This document shows positions 27,146 through 35,621 of a DNA stretch of 64,000 nucleotides, piece after piece. Below the pieces are notes generated by a model, which did no database searches, was not told the origin of the DNA, and saw only the letters and a program-made list of their open reading frames with translations. The stretch is from the NCBI GenBank assembly GCA_905182545.1, contig CAJJBY010000001.1:124001-188000 (forward strand). The letters run 5' to 3'. The position numbers and the translations under genes were made by a program. Position 1 is the stretch's first letter, and the number at the start of each line of letters is the position of its first letter. The stretch comes from an uncultured Candidatus Puniceispirillum sp. (lineage in GTDB: Bacteria > Pseudomonadota > Alphaproteobacteria > Puniceispirillales > Puniceispirillaceae).

Positions 27146-27934
27146 ATGGTAAAAACGTCAGTTGCTAGGGATGAAAAAAGAAAAACCTCGCTTGATGAAA
27201 CAGTTATTGTCTCTATGGAGCACGTTAACAAATGGTTTGGTGAGTTTCACGTTCTTCGGGACATAAATTTGCGCGTAGTAAGAGGCGAACGGATCGTGGT
27301 GTGCGGACCATCTGGTTCTGGCAAATCGACACTCATCAGGTGTTTAAACCGCCTGGAAAAACACCAAGATGGGGATATAAACGTTCACGGTATTGAGTTA
27401 AATAATGATGTAAAAAACATTGATGAAATCCGACGTGAAGTGGGCATGGTTTTTCAGCATTTCAATTTATTTCCACATCTGTCGATTCTGGAAAACTGCA
27501 TGTTGGCGCCAATCTGGGTGCGTAAAACACCACGTGCCGAAGCCGAAGAAATTGCTATGCATTTCCTGACAAGGGTGAAAATTCCCGAGCAGGCCAGCAA
27601 ATATCCAGGCCAGCTTTCAGGTGGCCAGCAGCAGCGTGTGGCGATTGCCCGTGCCTTATGCATGCAGCCGCAATTGATGCTCTTTGATGAGCCAACCTCG
27701 GCGCTTGATCCGGAAATGATCAAAGAGGTTCTGGATACGATGGTCGAGCTGGCCGATGATGGCATGACGATGATTTGCGTGACGCACGAAATGGGTTTTG
27801 CCCGCCGAGTGGCCGACCGTGTGATTTTCATGGATGAAGGCCAGATCGTTGAACAGAACGAGCCTGAAGCCTTTTTCAGCAACCCGCAATCTGACCGGAC
27901 CAAGCTGTTTTTGAGCCAGATTCTCGGCCATTAA
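27146..27934 (+). CDS. aapP: General L-amino acid ABC transporter ATP-binding protein AapP
   Basis: The ATPase of the Aap uptake system, 262 aa, cytosolic and membrane-associated. Walker A is [19 protein letters not shown], the Q-loop is [14 protein letters not shown], the signature is [17 protein letters not shown] and Walker B is [15 protein letters not shown], followed by the switch His in [19 protein letters not shown]. These are the exact motifs of the polar-amino-acid ATPases. A GGGAG lies 9 bases upstream of the ATG. The second half is noticeably richer in GC than the preceding aap genes. It ends the operon and is convergent with a DMT exporter. Confidence 0.95.
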   Translation: MVKTSVARDEKRKTSLDETVIVSMEHVNKWFGEFHVLRDINLRVVRGERIVVCGPSGSGKSTLIRCLNRLEKHQDGDINVHGIELNNDVKNIDEIRREVGMVFQHFNLFPHLSILENCMLAPIWVRKTPRAEAEEIAMHFLTRVKIPEQASKYPGQLSGGQQQRVAIARALCMQPQLMLFDEPTSALDPEMIKEVLDTMVELADDGMTMICVTHEMGFARRVADRVIFMDEGQIVEQNEPEAFFSNPQSDRTKLFLSQILGH

Positions 27935-27992
27935 ACCGGTAACAGATAACTGTGTTCAAAAATCAAGATCGGGCATCGTTTTGGTCTGATCT

Positions 27993-28955
27993 TTATACCT
28001 TGCCTGCTGGCGGCTTTGGAATGCTCTCAGCGATGACGCGGCGTCGCCCCAATTGTGCAATGAATAATCCGGTCAGGATGACGGCCAACGCCATCAGGAA
28101 ATGACCTGGCAAGGCCTCATCAAGAACAAGCGCGCCAATAACCACCGCCCAGACCGGCACCTGATAATTGACCAGTGATAAAAATGGTGGCCCTGCGCGC
28201 CGAACCAGAATGGTTAGTAAAATAGTCGCAATCGCCGTTGGAAATACCGCAAGATAGGCAAGACCAACAAAGGCAGTGCCAAAGGATGCATTTGGCACTC
28301 CTTCGATCAAAAGCGCGACAGGGATCAGAATAATGCCGCCAAGCGTTAATCCAGCCGCGGCAAAAGATAGCGCGCTGACCGGTGGGCAAAGCCGTGTGAT
28401 GATGCTGCCAATGGCATAACAGCTACTGGCGGTGACACAGGCAAGCTGGGCGGTAAACATTAAGGGTGATGGCGCGGCACTGGCTAAAATCTTATCGCCA
28501 CCAATAAGCAGCACAACACCGGCAAAGCCAAACATAAATCCAATGACTTTGATCCGGCTCATCAATTCGCCCGGAACCAGAAAATGACTCAGCGGCAAAA
28601 CAAACAACGGCACCACCGCCATGCTGATACCGGCAAATCCAGAAGTTACCACCTGCTGACCCCATGATAGCAGGCAAAAGGGAATGGCATTTGTGAATAG
28701 CGCCATGCCAAGGCTGTGAAGCCAGATACGCCGGTCGGTCGCTGTTTGAAAACGTGGCAAACCATCGCCATAGACAAGCGTGATCACAAGCAGGATTAAT
28801 GCCGCCGCTGATACGCGCCCTGCGGCAAGCGTTATCGGGCCAAATCCGGTAAGGGCAAGTTCAACACCAAGAAAGCTGGCTCCCCAGATAACGCCAAGCG
28901 TGATTAGGATTAGCCAGTTTATAACCATGCCAGAAGAAGAGGTGTTTGGTGTCAT
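27993..28955 (-). CDS. DMT-superfamily EamA transporter
   Basis: An inner-membrane protein with ten predicted helices and two EamA repeats, about 320 aa. I start it at the Met of MTPNTSSSGMVINW, since the 12 residues upstream in the open frame are charged and atypical. Family features are LGVIWGASFLGVELALTGFG, the strongly conserved RVSAAALILL, MAVVPLFVLPLSHFLVPGEL and the second repeat ending VVIGALVLDEALPGHFLMAL. Export of amino acids or other metabolites is likely. It is convergent with aapP, so the exporter and importer are neighbours but not co-transcribed. Confidence 0.88.
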   Translation of the reverse strand: MTPNTSSSGMVINWLILITLGVIWGASFLGVELALTGFGPITLAAGRVSAAALILLVITLVYGDGLPRFQTATDRRIWLHSLGMALFTNAIPFCLLSWGQQVVTSGFAGISMAVVPLFVLPLSHFLVPGELMSRIKVIGFMFGFAGVVLLIGGDKILASAAPSPLMFTAQLACVTASSCYAIGSIITRLCPPVSALSFAAAGLTLGGIILIPVALLIEGVPNASFGTAFVGLAYLAVFPTAIATILLTILVRRAGPPFLSLVNYQVPVWAVVIGALVLDEALPGHFLMALAVILTGLFIAQLGRRRVIAESIPKPPAGKV

Positions 28956-29249
28956 GCCTGCCAAGCTAGTCCTACCGAAGGTGAAAATCAAAGGGAATTA
29001 ACGGGCTGATCTGGCGCGGTAAATGCCCGAACAATCGGGTGCTTGATGATTGGTGTGATCGTCACCCAAACTCCATGCTGAAATCAGCCCTAACGTGGCC
29101 GCCAAGTCGTGTCAAAGATTGACAGTCTGGCGCGATCACTGGCACTGTTAACTCGCTGATTGATCAAAGCTGTTGATTGTTTTTCAGCAGCTGCAAAAGG
29201 GAAAATGGCACTCACCGCAAATTATTTTTTTAAAAATAAGGGTGAAAAA

Positions 29250-29822
29250 ATGCGGCGTGTGATTATTGCCATTACGGGTGCATCCGGGGTTATTTATGGA
29301 ATTCGGGCGCTGGAATTGCTGCGCGCGGTTGATGATGTTGAAACCCATGCCATCATTACCCCATCGGCATTTCGCACTGCGCTTGCCGAAGTCGATTACG
29401 AGCCTGACCAGATTAAGGCACTTGCCGATCATCTCTATAATCACAAGGATATTGGCGCGGCCATTTCATCAGGTTCGTTTCACACTAATGGCATGCTTGT
29501 TGCGCCCTGTTCAATCAAAACGCTCAGCGCAATTGCCAATTGTTATAATGAAGAGCTGACCGCGCGGGCTGCCGATGTGTGCCTGAAAGAGCGCCGCCGC
29601 GTTGTTCTGATGCTTCGCGAAACGCCGTTTCATGCAGGCCATATCAGGCTAATGGATCAAGCCACCCAAAGCGGCGCCATCATCATGCCACCAGTTCCCG
29701 GATTTTATGCCCGGCCGCAAACGCTGGATGATGTGGTTAACCAAAGTGTTGGGCGCGCGCTTGATCTTCTTGATATCCAATTGCCAACAGTCAAACGCTG
29801 GACGGGATCAGGCGTTGATTAA
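29250..29822 (+). CDS. ubiX: Flavin prenyltransferase UbiX
   Basis: Makes prenylated FMN, the cofactor of the UbiD decarboxylase used in ubiquinone synthesis. I start it at the ATG at 29250, which follows GGGTGAAAAA and gives 190 aa, the normal UbiX size. The FMN and prenyl-phosphate sites are visible: TGASGVIYGIRALELL, SSGSFHTNGMLVAPCSIKTL, the conserved AAD after NCYNEELTAR, and LKERRRVVLMLRETPFHAGH. The C-terminal MPPVPGFYARPQTLDDVVNQ is typical. No ubiD lies nearby. The stop overlaps that of the convergent DUF2390 gene by four bases. Confidence 0.95.
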   Translation: MRRVIIAITGASGVIYGIRALELLRAVDDVETHAIITPSAFRTALAEVDYEPDQIKALADHLYNHKDIGAAISSGSFHTNGMLVAPCSIKTLSAIANCYNEELTARAADVCLKERRRVVLMLRETPFHAGHIRLMDQATQSGAIIMPPVPGFYARPQTLDDVVNQSVGRALDLLDIQLPTVKRWTGSGVD

Positions 29823-30361
29823 GGCTGAATGATTTCGGTTTTGTGATCTTTGATTTGGCATGCCGCGGCGGCAATAACGCGAATATGATCATGCTGAGTC
29901 TGGGTGATCTCAGTCTTGCTGCTGGTAATCACAATGCGTGTTATTATGTCAATGATTGCTGGTAATGCTGGCAAGCCATCAGCCTGATCAATGGCGGCAA
30001 GCTGACTGACCCATGCCTGCATCATTTCAAGCTGGATTTTTTCTGCGGCTAGCTCGGTCGCCTTGACCTTGTTACGAAGATCTTCAGTCACTACATTTGG
30101 TGCTGGCTGGGGGCCGGTTTTCAATTGGGTGCGAATGCGGCGAAGCGATCGCACAATATTGCTTTGCCAAGGGCTGGCAAGATTGTGAAGCTGCGTCAAA
30201 TCCTCTTCCAATATCGCTTTGCCCTGAATGCAGGCAAAGACAACGCATAGCATCAAGGGAACATCAATCTGGCATTGCTCTTGAAGATCAAGACAAGCAG
30301 GGGCAACAGCATCAAGCTGATAGATTGTCAGTGAAAATGACCAAAGCTTGTTTTCTGTCAT
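29819..30361 (-). CDS. TIGR02444 / DUF2390 family protein
   Basis: A 180-residue soluble protein. The N-terminal half (LWSFSLTIYQLDAVAPACLD and LQEQCQIDVPLMLCVVFACI) carries the pattern of the TIGR02444/DUF2390 family, a conserved proteobacterial family of unknown function. The middle matches the R-S-L-R-R-I-R-T-Q-L-K region (SNIVRSLRRIRTQLKTGP). The start was placed at the ATG of MTENKLW. It is convergent with ubiX and overlaps its end by four bases. Confidence 0.75.
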   Translation of the reverse strand: MTENKLWSFSLTIYQLDAVAPACLDLQEQCQIDVPLMLCVVFACIQGKAILEEDLTQLHNLASPWQSNIVRSLRRIRTQLKTGPQPAPNVVTEDLRNKVKATELAAEKIQLEMMQAWVSQLAAIDQADGLPALPAIIDIITRIVITSSKTEITQTQHDHIRVIAAAACQIKDHKTEIIQP

Positions 30362-30409
30362 CACTTGCCTACCTGGTTTTTGTCATTGCTTAGAATGCTG
30401 TTAGGCATG

Positions 30410-30640
30410 CTAGCGGTACAGCGTGATGATTGCCCAGATAAGATATAGGGCGGCTAGCACGCTAATGATGATTTGGATTTTGCTAATGCGAACATCATCG
30501 CCAAGCCAGCTTTTTTTCCCGCGCTTAGCAATTTGTTGTGGCGCTGGTGGCGGCGCGCCGGTTATGCGTGTTTTCATCCTAATGAAAAGCGCATAAAGCG
30601 AAACGCCAAGAATGGCGAAAATAATCAGCTTGCCAAACAT
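30410..30640 (-). CDS. Small membrane protein, two predicted helices
   Basis: A protein of about 76 residues. The N-terminal helix is MFGKLIIFAILGVSLYALFI. A basic, proline-rich loop (RMKTRITGAPPPAPQQIAKR) and a C-terminal helix (IQIIISVLAALYLIWAIITL) follow. The start at 30640 is preceded by GAGG at a suitable distance, while the longer frame begins five residues earlier. I do not recognise a named family. It lies just upstream of, and on the same strand as, the DUF2390 gene. Confidence 0.6.
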   Translation of the reverse strand: MFGKLIIFAILGVSLYALFIRMKTRITGAPPPAPQQIAKRGKKSWLGDDVRISKIQIIISVLAALYLIWAIITLYR

Positions 30641-30655
30641 TGGCACCATCCTCAA

Positions 30656-30990
30656 TTTGATCTCTGGCAGACTTCATGCCACGCATCGGGTGGCCACGTT
30701 ATCTCTCAGGTCTCATTTTATAGCATGGGCTGGCGGCAATCCCTATAATGATATTGAGGCCGCAGCCATCAGGCAGTAAAGGCGCTTTTCAAGGTGCGCC
30801 AAAACATCGCGGCTAAACCCTCTTCACATTTGCCAGTTTCGAGCCTAACCTTTACAGCAGCTGGTACCAGCCAGACTCGTTTTAAAAACATTCAACAATA
30901 ACTGGTTTTTGGGAGCATTGATGTTCGTCGAAAGGGCTTGTCCTTTTCGTGGGATTGTCATGTGCGCGTCAAAGGCCTTTGGAGAGAGTA
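30656..30990. other. Intergenic region, nothing recognised
   Basis: About 335 bases between a divergent pair of small genes. No coding pattern is convincing. It should contain the promoters for both sides, and a GGAGAGAG ribosome binding site ends it. Confidence 0.4.
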
Positions 30991-31173
30991 ATGTCAGTAA
31001 CCACTGTCTATCAAACAACCTGCCGTTTTTGCGAATCAATTGAAGCCGGTATCATGCTTAGCCTTGCCTTTATTGCCGATTTCTTTTCTGTTGCACGCGT
31101 TGCAACCAAAGCCTCGAATGTTGCCATGTCAGGCGATTATGAAGAAGCAAAGCGGATCATCGAAACCCTGTAA
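30991..31173 (+). CDS. Small protein of unknown function, 60 aa
   Basis: It starts at an ATG behind a good RBS (GGAGAGAGTA) and ends before an intrinsic terminator about 85 bases downstream, so it looks like a free-standing small gene. The sequence holds a CxxC-like pair near the N-terminus (TTCRFCESIEAG), a hydrophobic middle (IMLSLAFIADFFSVARVAT) and a charged end (SGDYEEAKRIIETL). The family is not recognised. A regulatory or membrane-associated role cannot be decided from sequence. Confidence 0.5.
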   Translation: MSVTTVYQTTCRFCESIEAGIMLSLAFIADFFSVARVATKASNVAMSGDYEEAKRIIETL

Positions 31174-31256
31174 ATCTATTGCTGATTTGCAAGCACAAGA
31201 CCAAGCATCATTTTATATGATTGCAGCAATCTTGATCGGGGCGTAACGCGCTTTTG

Positions 31257-31296
31257 AAAAACCCGTACCCGCCAGATTTGGCCGGTACGGTTTTTT
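31257..31296 (+). terminator. Intrinsic terminator after the 60-aa gene
   Basis: The stem CCGTACC (31263-31269) / GGTACGG (31284-31290), with a 14-base loop, has an A run before it and six Ts after it. The flanking A and T runs extend the stem and make it usable in both directions. Confidence 0.8.
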
Positions 31297-31389
31297 ATGT
31301 CGAACCATCTTTAAAAAACTCCAATTTTGAAAATCACTGGTTATGATATCACAGTTATGATTATGGATCAGTTTGTGAAAAAGGGAAAA

Positions 31390-32097
31390 ATGATGGATAT
31401 CAATGTCACTGCGGATGATCTTGCGCTTTTAACCAAGTGGGATACCCCCACCATTTGCAACGTGCTTGAAGAAATCATCCCCGAACGGCGCGGATATGGC
31501 TTTACCACCACGCATTTTTTCAGTCTTGATCCAGCGCTGCCACCAATTTGCGGTTTTGCCCGTACGGCAACCATTCGTGCTGCAGCGCCATCGCCCGAAA
31601 CCAGCGAACAAATGATGGCAAAACGCGCTGCCTATTATGAATATGTTGCGGCCGCGCCAGCGCCAACCATTGTCGTTATTCAAGATATTGATCCCCAGCC
31701 CGGGTTTGGTGCCTTTTGGGGGGAGGTGCAAACCAATATCCATAAAGGGCTTGGTGTTTTGGGGGCTGTTACCAACGGGTCATTTCGTGATGTGCCGGAT
31801 AGCGCCCGCGGGTTTAATCTGATTGGTGGCAAGGTTGGGCCAAGCCATGCTTTTGTTCATCTTGTCGATATTGATTGTCAGGTCACGGTTTTTGGGCTGA
31901 CCGCCACGACAAATGATATCATCCATGCTGATCAGCATGGCGCCGTGCTCATTCCGCCAGCCGCAGTCAAACAGATACCAGCAGTGGTGGATTTGATTAG
32001 CCGGCGCGAAGCGATCATCCTTGAGGCGGCAAAATCTGCCGATTTCACCGTTGCCAAATTGAAAACCGCAATGGGGCAAATCAAGGATATTCATTAA
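31390..32097 (+). CDS. RraA-family protein (HMG/CHA aldolase or RraA-like)
   Basis: A 235-residue member of the RraA/demethylmenaquinone-methyltransferase-like fold. Some members are class II 4-hydroxy-4-methyl-2-oxoglutarate aldolases; others regulate RNase E. The conserved core is GLGVLGAVTNGSFRDVPDSA, where the G-x-x-x-R-D pattern binds metal and carboxylate, followed by HLVDIDCQVTVFGLT and the late motif DIIHADQHGAVLIP. The start at 31390 follows AAGGGAAAAA; the longest frame begins 21 codons earlier without an RBS. It stands alone, so whether it is an aldolase is open. Confidence 0.8.
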   Translation: MMDINVTADDLALLTKWDTPTICNVLEEIIPERRGYGFTTTHFFSLDPALPPICGFARTATIRAAAPSPETSEQMMAKRAAYYEYVAAAPAPTIVVIQDIDPQPGFGAFWGEVQTNIHKGLGVLGAVTNGSFRDVPDSARGFNLIGGKVGPSHAFVHLVDIDCQVTVFGLTATTNDIIHADQHGAVLIPPAAVKQIPAVVDLISRREAIILEAAKSADFTVAKLKTAMGQIKDIH

Positions 32098-32235
32098 GTT
32101 GCAACGGGATGGCAGAATTTCATTTTGACAAATTGGCGACCATCATCAATCCGGCCTCAGGTCAAAATTAGTCACCCGTCCGGTCAGGATTGCAACTTGA
32201 TGATCGGCTGTGAAATTGTGTCTTTGGCGCGGGGT

Positions 32236-32577
32236 CTATTTCCCGCGTTCGGCAATACATTGGCGGCAACCCGTACTGCCACGAAGGTGAAGGCGAGGTT
32301 GCTGTTCAAATGGCCCGTGATGCCGGCATATGATGATGACCTTGGTTGTATGGTTGAAGTAATCAACCTTCGAATAATCAAAGGTGCCACCGTGAATTTT
32401 TTGAAATTTACGGACGATGGATTCGGTATCATCGGGTTTTGATTTTGCCACCTGATTTTCCTTTTTGACAATGCCCCTATCACGGTGGCGTTTTGGTTCG
32501 GCGGTGCGGCCTGTGCCAATAATTTTGCCGCACAATCCGCATTCTGGGCTTTTGGCCGATTGGATGAAAACCGGCAT
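32236..32577 (-). CDS. DUF723-type zinc-ribbon protein
   Basis: The C-terminal half reads RKFQKIHGGTFDYSKVDYFN, then HTTKVIIICRHHGPFEQQPR and LHLRGSTGCRQC. This is the DUF723 repeat, in which Cys and His residues likely bind zinc. Such repeats occur singly in small proteins and in tandem next to endonuclease domains. An N-terminal CGLCG may complete a zinc site. The true start is unclear; a GTG further in is possible. It is isolated between unrelated genes. Function is unknown, with DNA binding or processing inferred only from the family. Confidence 0.65.
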   Translation of the reverse strand: MPVFIQSAKSPECGLCGKIIGTGRTAEPKRHRDRGIVKKENQVAKSKPDDTESIVRKFQKIHGGTFDYSKVDYFNHTTKVIIICRHHGPFEQQPRLHLRGSTGCRQCIAERGK

Positions 32578-32775
32578 TGCGTTTTGCGTGACGAAGGTCT
32601 CACTATTGCCTAATTTTGTTCATTTCTCAATATCTAGGCCGAAAGATCGGTAAAACCGTTTCATCATATTGCGGTGCTTGCTTGCTATGATGGGATTTAT
32701 ATAGTTAAATTCATATATTAAATTCTATGTTTTAAAGGGTTTCGGTGATGGGGAAAGCCAATTTGCGACCGCATA

Positions 32776-33132
32776 TTGCGGGGCTGCGCCAGACTTCGGG
32801 CAGTCGGTGATTGCAAGATGTTTGGTGCCATGTCTGCTGTGATGTTCGGTGCAATCTCAAGTGCTGCGGCACAAACTGATCTTGCCGATCAAATTGCCAA
32901 AGCCGATCTTGGCTATGGTGAATACCTGGCAGGCGAATGTGTGACCTGTCATCGAAAGTCGGGCGCAGGCATTCCGCAGATTAATGGTATCGAGGCCGAA
33001 ACATTTGTTATCATCATGAAGGCCTATCGCAGCAAAGATCTGGATAATAAGGTCATGCAGATGATGGCTGGCAGGCTTGATGATGAACAAATTATATCAC
33101 TTGCGGCCTATTTTTCATCGCTGTCCAACTAA
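32776..33132 (+). CDS. fccA: Small c-type cytochrome, sulfide dehydrogenase cytochrome-subunit type
   Basis: An exported single-haem cytochrome c. The haem site is CVTCH, and a late Met (KVMQMMAGRLDDEQI) is the probable axial ligand. The segment MFGAMSAVMFGAISSAAAQ is the hydrophobic part of a signal peptide. The ATG at 32818 would leave it without positive charges, so a TTG start at 32776, which adds RGCARLRAVGDCK, is more likely. The GxxYLAGECVTCHR and DLDNKVMQMMAGRLDDEQ patterns match the small cytochrome partner of FccB-type flavoproteins. It lies 168 bases upstream of such a gene, which supports the assignment. Confidence 0.75.
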   Translation: MRGCARLRAVGDCKMFGAMSAVMFGAISSAAAQTDLADQIAKADLGYGEYLAGECVTCHRKSGAGIPQINGIEAETFVIIMKAYRSKDLDNKVMQMMAGRLDDEQIISLAAYFSSLSN

Positions 33133-33300
33133 TCATCCCCCTGCTGAGATGGAGCGGCATTAGATATTAGATGAACAACCTTTTGGTTGTATTTTCAGGT
33201 AATCTTGATGGTTTTCTCTATGTAATGAGAGGCGGCACGTCCGTTTTTTGCTGACCCGTCATCAGAAATCATAGATGATAAATCAACAGGGGAGGTTTTT

Positions 33301-34566
33301 ATGACTTCAATTTCACGACGCGGCTTTGGTGGCTTGTTCGGGGCATCGGCTCTTGGGCTTGCGATGCCGTCATTGGCTTTTGGCGCGGTTCCGAAAGTCG
33401 TTGTTATTGGTGGCGGCGCGGGTGGTGCAACTGCAGCACGTTACCTCGCGAAGGACTCAAAAGGTGCGCTTGATGTCACCTTGGTTGAAGCATCAAAGCG
33501 GTATTACACTTGTTTTTACTCAAATCTTTATATTGGGGGCTTCCGCAAATATGGGTCGATCGGTCATAATTATTATGGGTTGGCAGTAAATAACCGTATC
33601 AATGTTGTGCACGAGTGGGCCGCATCAGTGGACGGTGCTGCGAGAACAGTCAACTTGGCGTCAGGAGGAAAATTGTCATACGACAAGCTTGTCCTTTCAC
33701 CCGGGATCGCACTGAAATATGATAGCATTGCAGGCTATTCGCCTCAGGCGCAAGGGCGTATGCCACATGGCTGGACATCTGGAACGCAAGCTCAACAAAT
33801 TCGCAACCAAGTTCTCACCATGAAAAAAGGTGGTACTTTTGTTATGATGCCTCCGCCAAACCCGTATCGGTGTCCACCAGGACCATATGAGCGCGTTTCG
33901 ATGATTGCTCATCTATTGAAAGAACGCAATCCAACCGCCAAGATCATTGTTTTGGACCCTAAAGAAAAATTCTCAAAAATGGGTCTTTTCACGGCGGGTT
34001 GGGAAAAGCATTATCCTGGAATGATTGAGTGGCTTGGTCCAGATTCTCATGGGGGTATCAAATCGGTCAACCATGAAACCATGGAAATTGTTACTGATCT
34101 TGACACCTTTAAAGCTGATGCTGCAAGTGTAGTGCCAGCACAGCGAGCAGGATCAATCGCAATGGCGGCAGGTGTTACTGACGGTGATTGGGCGCCAATT
34201 ATTCCGGCAACAATGGCGTCAAAGGCTGATCCAAACATTCATGTGCTTGGTGATGCATCGGTCGCATCATCAATGCCAAAATCCGGATTTTCAGCAAATA
34301 GTCAGGCTAAGGTAGCAGCGAATGCAATCCGTGGTGAGTTGACGGGAAGCCGTGTTTACGATCCACGTTTTGCTAATACCTGTTGGAGCCTGATTGCGAC
34401 AAATGACGGGATTAAGGTTGGTGCGAATTACAAAGCTGGATCAGAAAAGATTGATGTGGTTGATAAATTTGTATCGCAGGGTGGCGAAAGTGCCGATGTT
34501 CGCAAAACCACCTATGAAGAATCGATTGGTTGGTATAATGGTATCACCAGCGATATGTTTTCATAA
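33301..34566 (+). CDS. fccB: Flavocytochrome c sulfide dehydrogenase, flavoprotein subunit
   Basis: The periplasmic FAD subunit that oxidises sulfide to sulfur and passes electrons to the cytochrome c partner. A Tat signal (SRRGFGGLFGASALGLAMPS) precedes the Rossmann motif VVVIGGGAGGATAARYL. All three key cysteines are present. Cys71 in RYYTCFYSNLYIGG corresponds to the covalent FAD-binding Cys42 of Allochromatium vinosum, and Cys191 (PYRCPPGPYER) and Cys361 (ANTCWSL) correspond to its redox-active disulfide pair. The length is 421 aa. An RBS, AGGGGAGG, stands before the ATG. A strong terminator follows. The retained cysteines favour true sulfide oxidation over a mere homologue. Confidence 0.92.
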   Translation: MTSISRRGFGGLFGASALGLAMPSLAFGAVPKVVVIGGGAGGATAARYLAKDSKGALDVTLVEASKRYYTCFYSNLYIGGFRKYGSIGHNYYGLAVNNRINVVHEWAASVDGAARTVNLASGGKLSYDKLVLSPGIALKYDSIAGYSPQAQGRMPHGWTSGTQAQQIRNQVLTMKKGGTFVMMPPPNPYRCPPGPYERVSMIAHLLKERNPTAKIIVLDPKEKFSKMGLFTAGWEKHYPGMIEWLGPDSHGGIKSVNHETMEIVTDLDTFKADAASVVPAQRAGSIAMAAGVTDGDWAPIIPATMASKADPNIHVLGDASVASSMPKSGFSANSQAKVAANAIRGELTGSRVYDPRFANTCWSLIATNDGIKVGANYKAGSEKIDVVDKFVSQGGESADVRKTTYEESIGWYNGITSDMFS

Positions 34567-34589
34567 GTCGCATCTATCACTAATTCAAG

Positions 34590-34617
34590 AAAGCCGGTCA
34601 TTAGACCGGCTTTTTTT
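34590..34617 (+). terminator. Intrinsic terminator after fccB
   Basis: A perfect 10-bp stem AAAGCCGGTC (34590-34599) / GACCGGCTTT (34604-34613) with the loop ATTA is followed by a T run. It lies 23 bases after the fccB stop and closes the fccAB unit. Confidence 0.9.
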
Positions 34618-34721
34618 ATTTGGAGCGGCAAAATGGCTGGCCTCTTGTGCATGATCTTGAAGAAGTCTGGTTGAATATCTAAATCAGGGGTAAGATGCCC
34701 TGTCTTTTCCGGAGATTGTTT

Positions 34722-35513
34722 ATGCATAGATTTTTCCTAGCGGTTTTGCTCAGTCTTTGCGCGAGCGCAGCAGCAGCATCCTACCAATCAACAAGATTGG
34801 TTTATACTGTTAGCTGGGGCAATATTCTACTTGCCAAAAGCCAGCTTGATTACCAGTTTGGCGACGATGATGCCCGCATTTTGGCTAGCGTTGACAGTGA
34901 TGGTTTTATTGCCTTTTTTAGTGGTTTTCAAAGCCGCGCCAAAGCTGATCTGGTGTTAAAAGATGCTGGATGGACGCCTAAAACCCTGTTTATGGAACGG
35001 ATTTCTGGGCGTAAAACGTTGCAAAGCCGCGTGGCGTGGGATGATGATTCAAATGTCAGCACTGAATCGCGGATGCCCGAACTGGATCTTGACGAAGTCT
35101 ATCCGTTGACGGCGCAGATGCGGGTGAATGTCCTTGATCCCTATAGTGCCGTTCTTCGCCTTATTCGCCATATCGAAACAACCGGTGATTGCGCTAAAAG
35201 CTATGAAATTTATGACGGTCGGCGGCGAAGCCGACTGCATTTCAAAACACTTGGCACCAATGATTTAACCGAAACACGGCCTGGTGAATTTGTTGGAGAC
35301 GCGCTTATCTGCAGTCTGGAATTTGAACCAATTGGTGGTCATCAAATTGATTCAAAATGGCGCTCAGACGATAAAGACGATGATGACGAACGGATCAAAA
35401 TGTTTTTTGGCCGCCCGTTGCAGGGCCAGATAGTGCCTGTTCGGGTTGAGGTGGATAGCTGGATTGGAACAATTGTTGGCAGGCTTGATATACGCAAAAT
35501 GACGGTTCAATAG
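34722..35513 (+). CDS. DUF3108-domain exported protein
   Basis: A 263-residue protein with a Sec signal peptide (MHRFFLAVLLSLCASAAAAS). The mature part is a predicted beta-rich DUF3108 domain. It opens STRLVYTVSWGNILLAKSQ and contains SRAKADLVLKDAGWTPKTLF and the later VRVEVDSWIGTIVGRLDIRK. Family members are periplasmic and of unknown function. I start at the ATG at 34722, preceded by CCGGAG; the longer frame adds nine residues that would spoil the signal peptide. It is convergent with htpG. Confidence 0.85.
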   Translation: MHRFFLAVLLSLCASAAAASYQSTRLVYTVSWGNILLAKSQLDYQFGDDDARILASVDSDGFIAFFSGFQSRAKADLVLKDAGWTPKTLFMERISGRKTLQSRVAWDDDSNVSTESRMPELDLDEVYPLTAQMRVNVLDPYSAVLRLIRHIETTGDCAKSYEIYDGRRRSRLHFKTLGTNDLTETRPGEFVGDALICSLEFEPIGGHQIDSKWRSDDKDDDDERIKMFFGRPLQGQIVPVRVEVDSWIGTIVGRLDIRKMTVQ

Positions 35514-35582
35514 CTGCTATTTAGTCCAACCAGTTTGTCAGTCGCGATACAAACACAAGCTGGTCAAAATTGTATTTATTTT

Positions 35583-35611
35583 ACCGGTCCGCCAGATAAT
35601 AACGGACCGGT
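35583..35611. terminator. Hairpin between convergent DUF3108 and htpG genes
   Basis: The inverted repeat ACCGGTCCG (35583-35591) / CGGACCGGT (35603-35611) has an 11-base loop. The run of T is weak on both strands, so termination here is plausible but not certain. Confidence 0.5.
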
Positions 35612-35621
35612 TGTTATGTGA

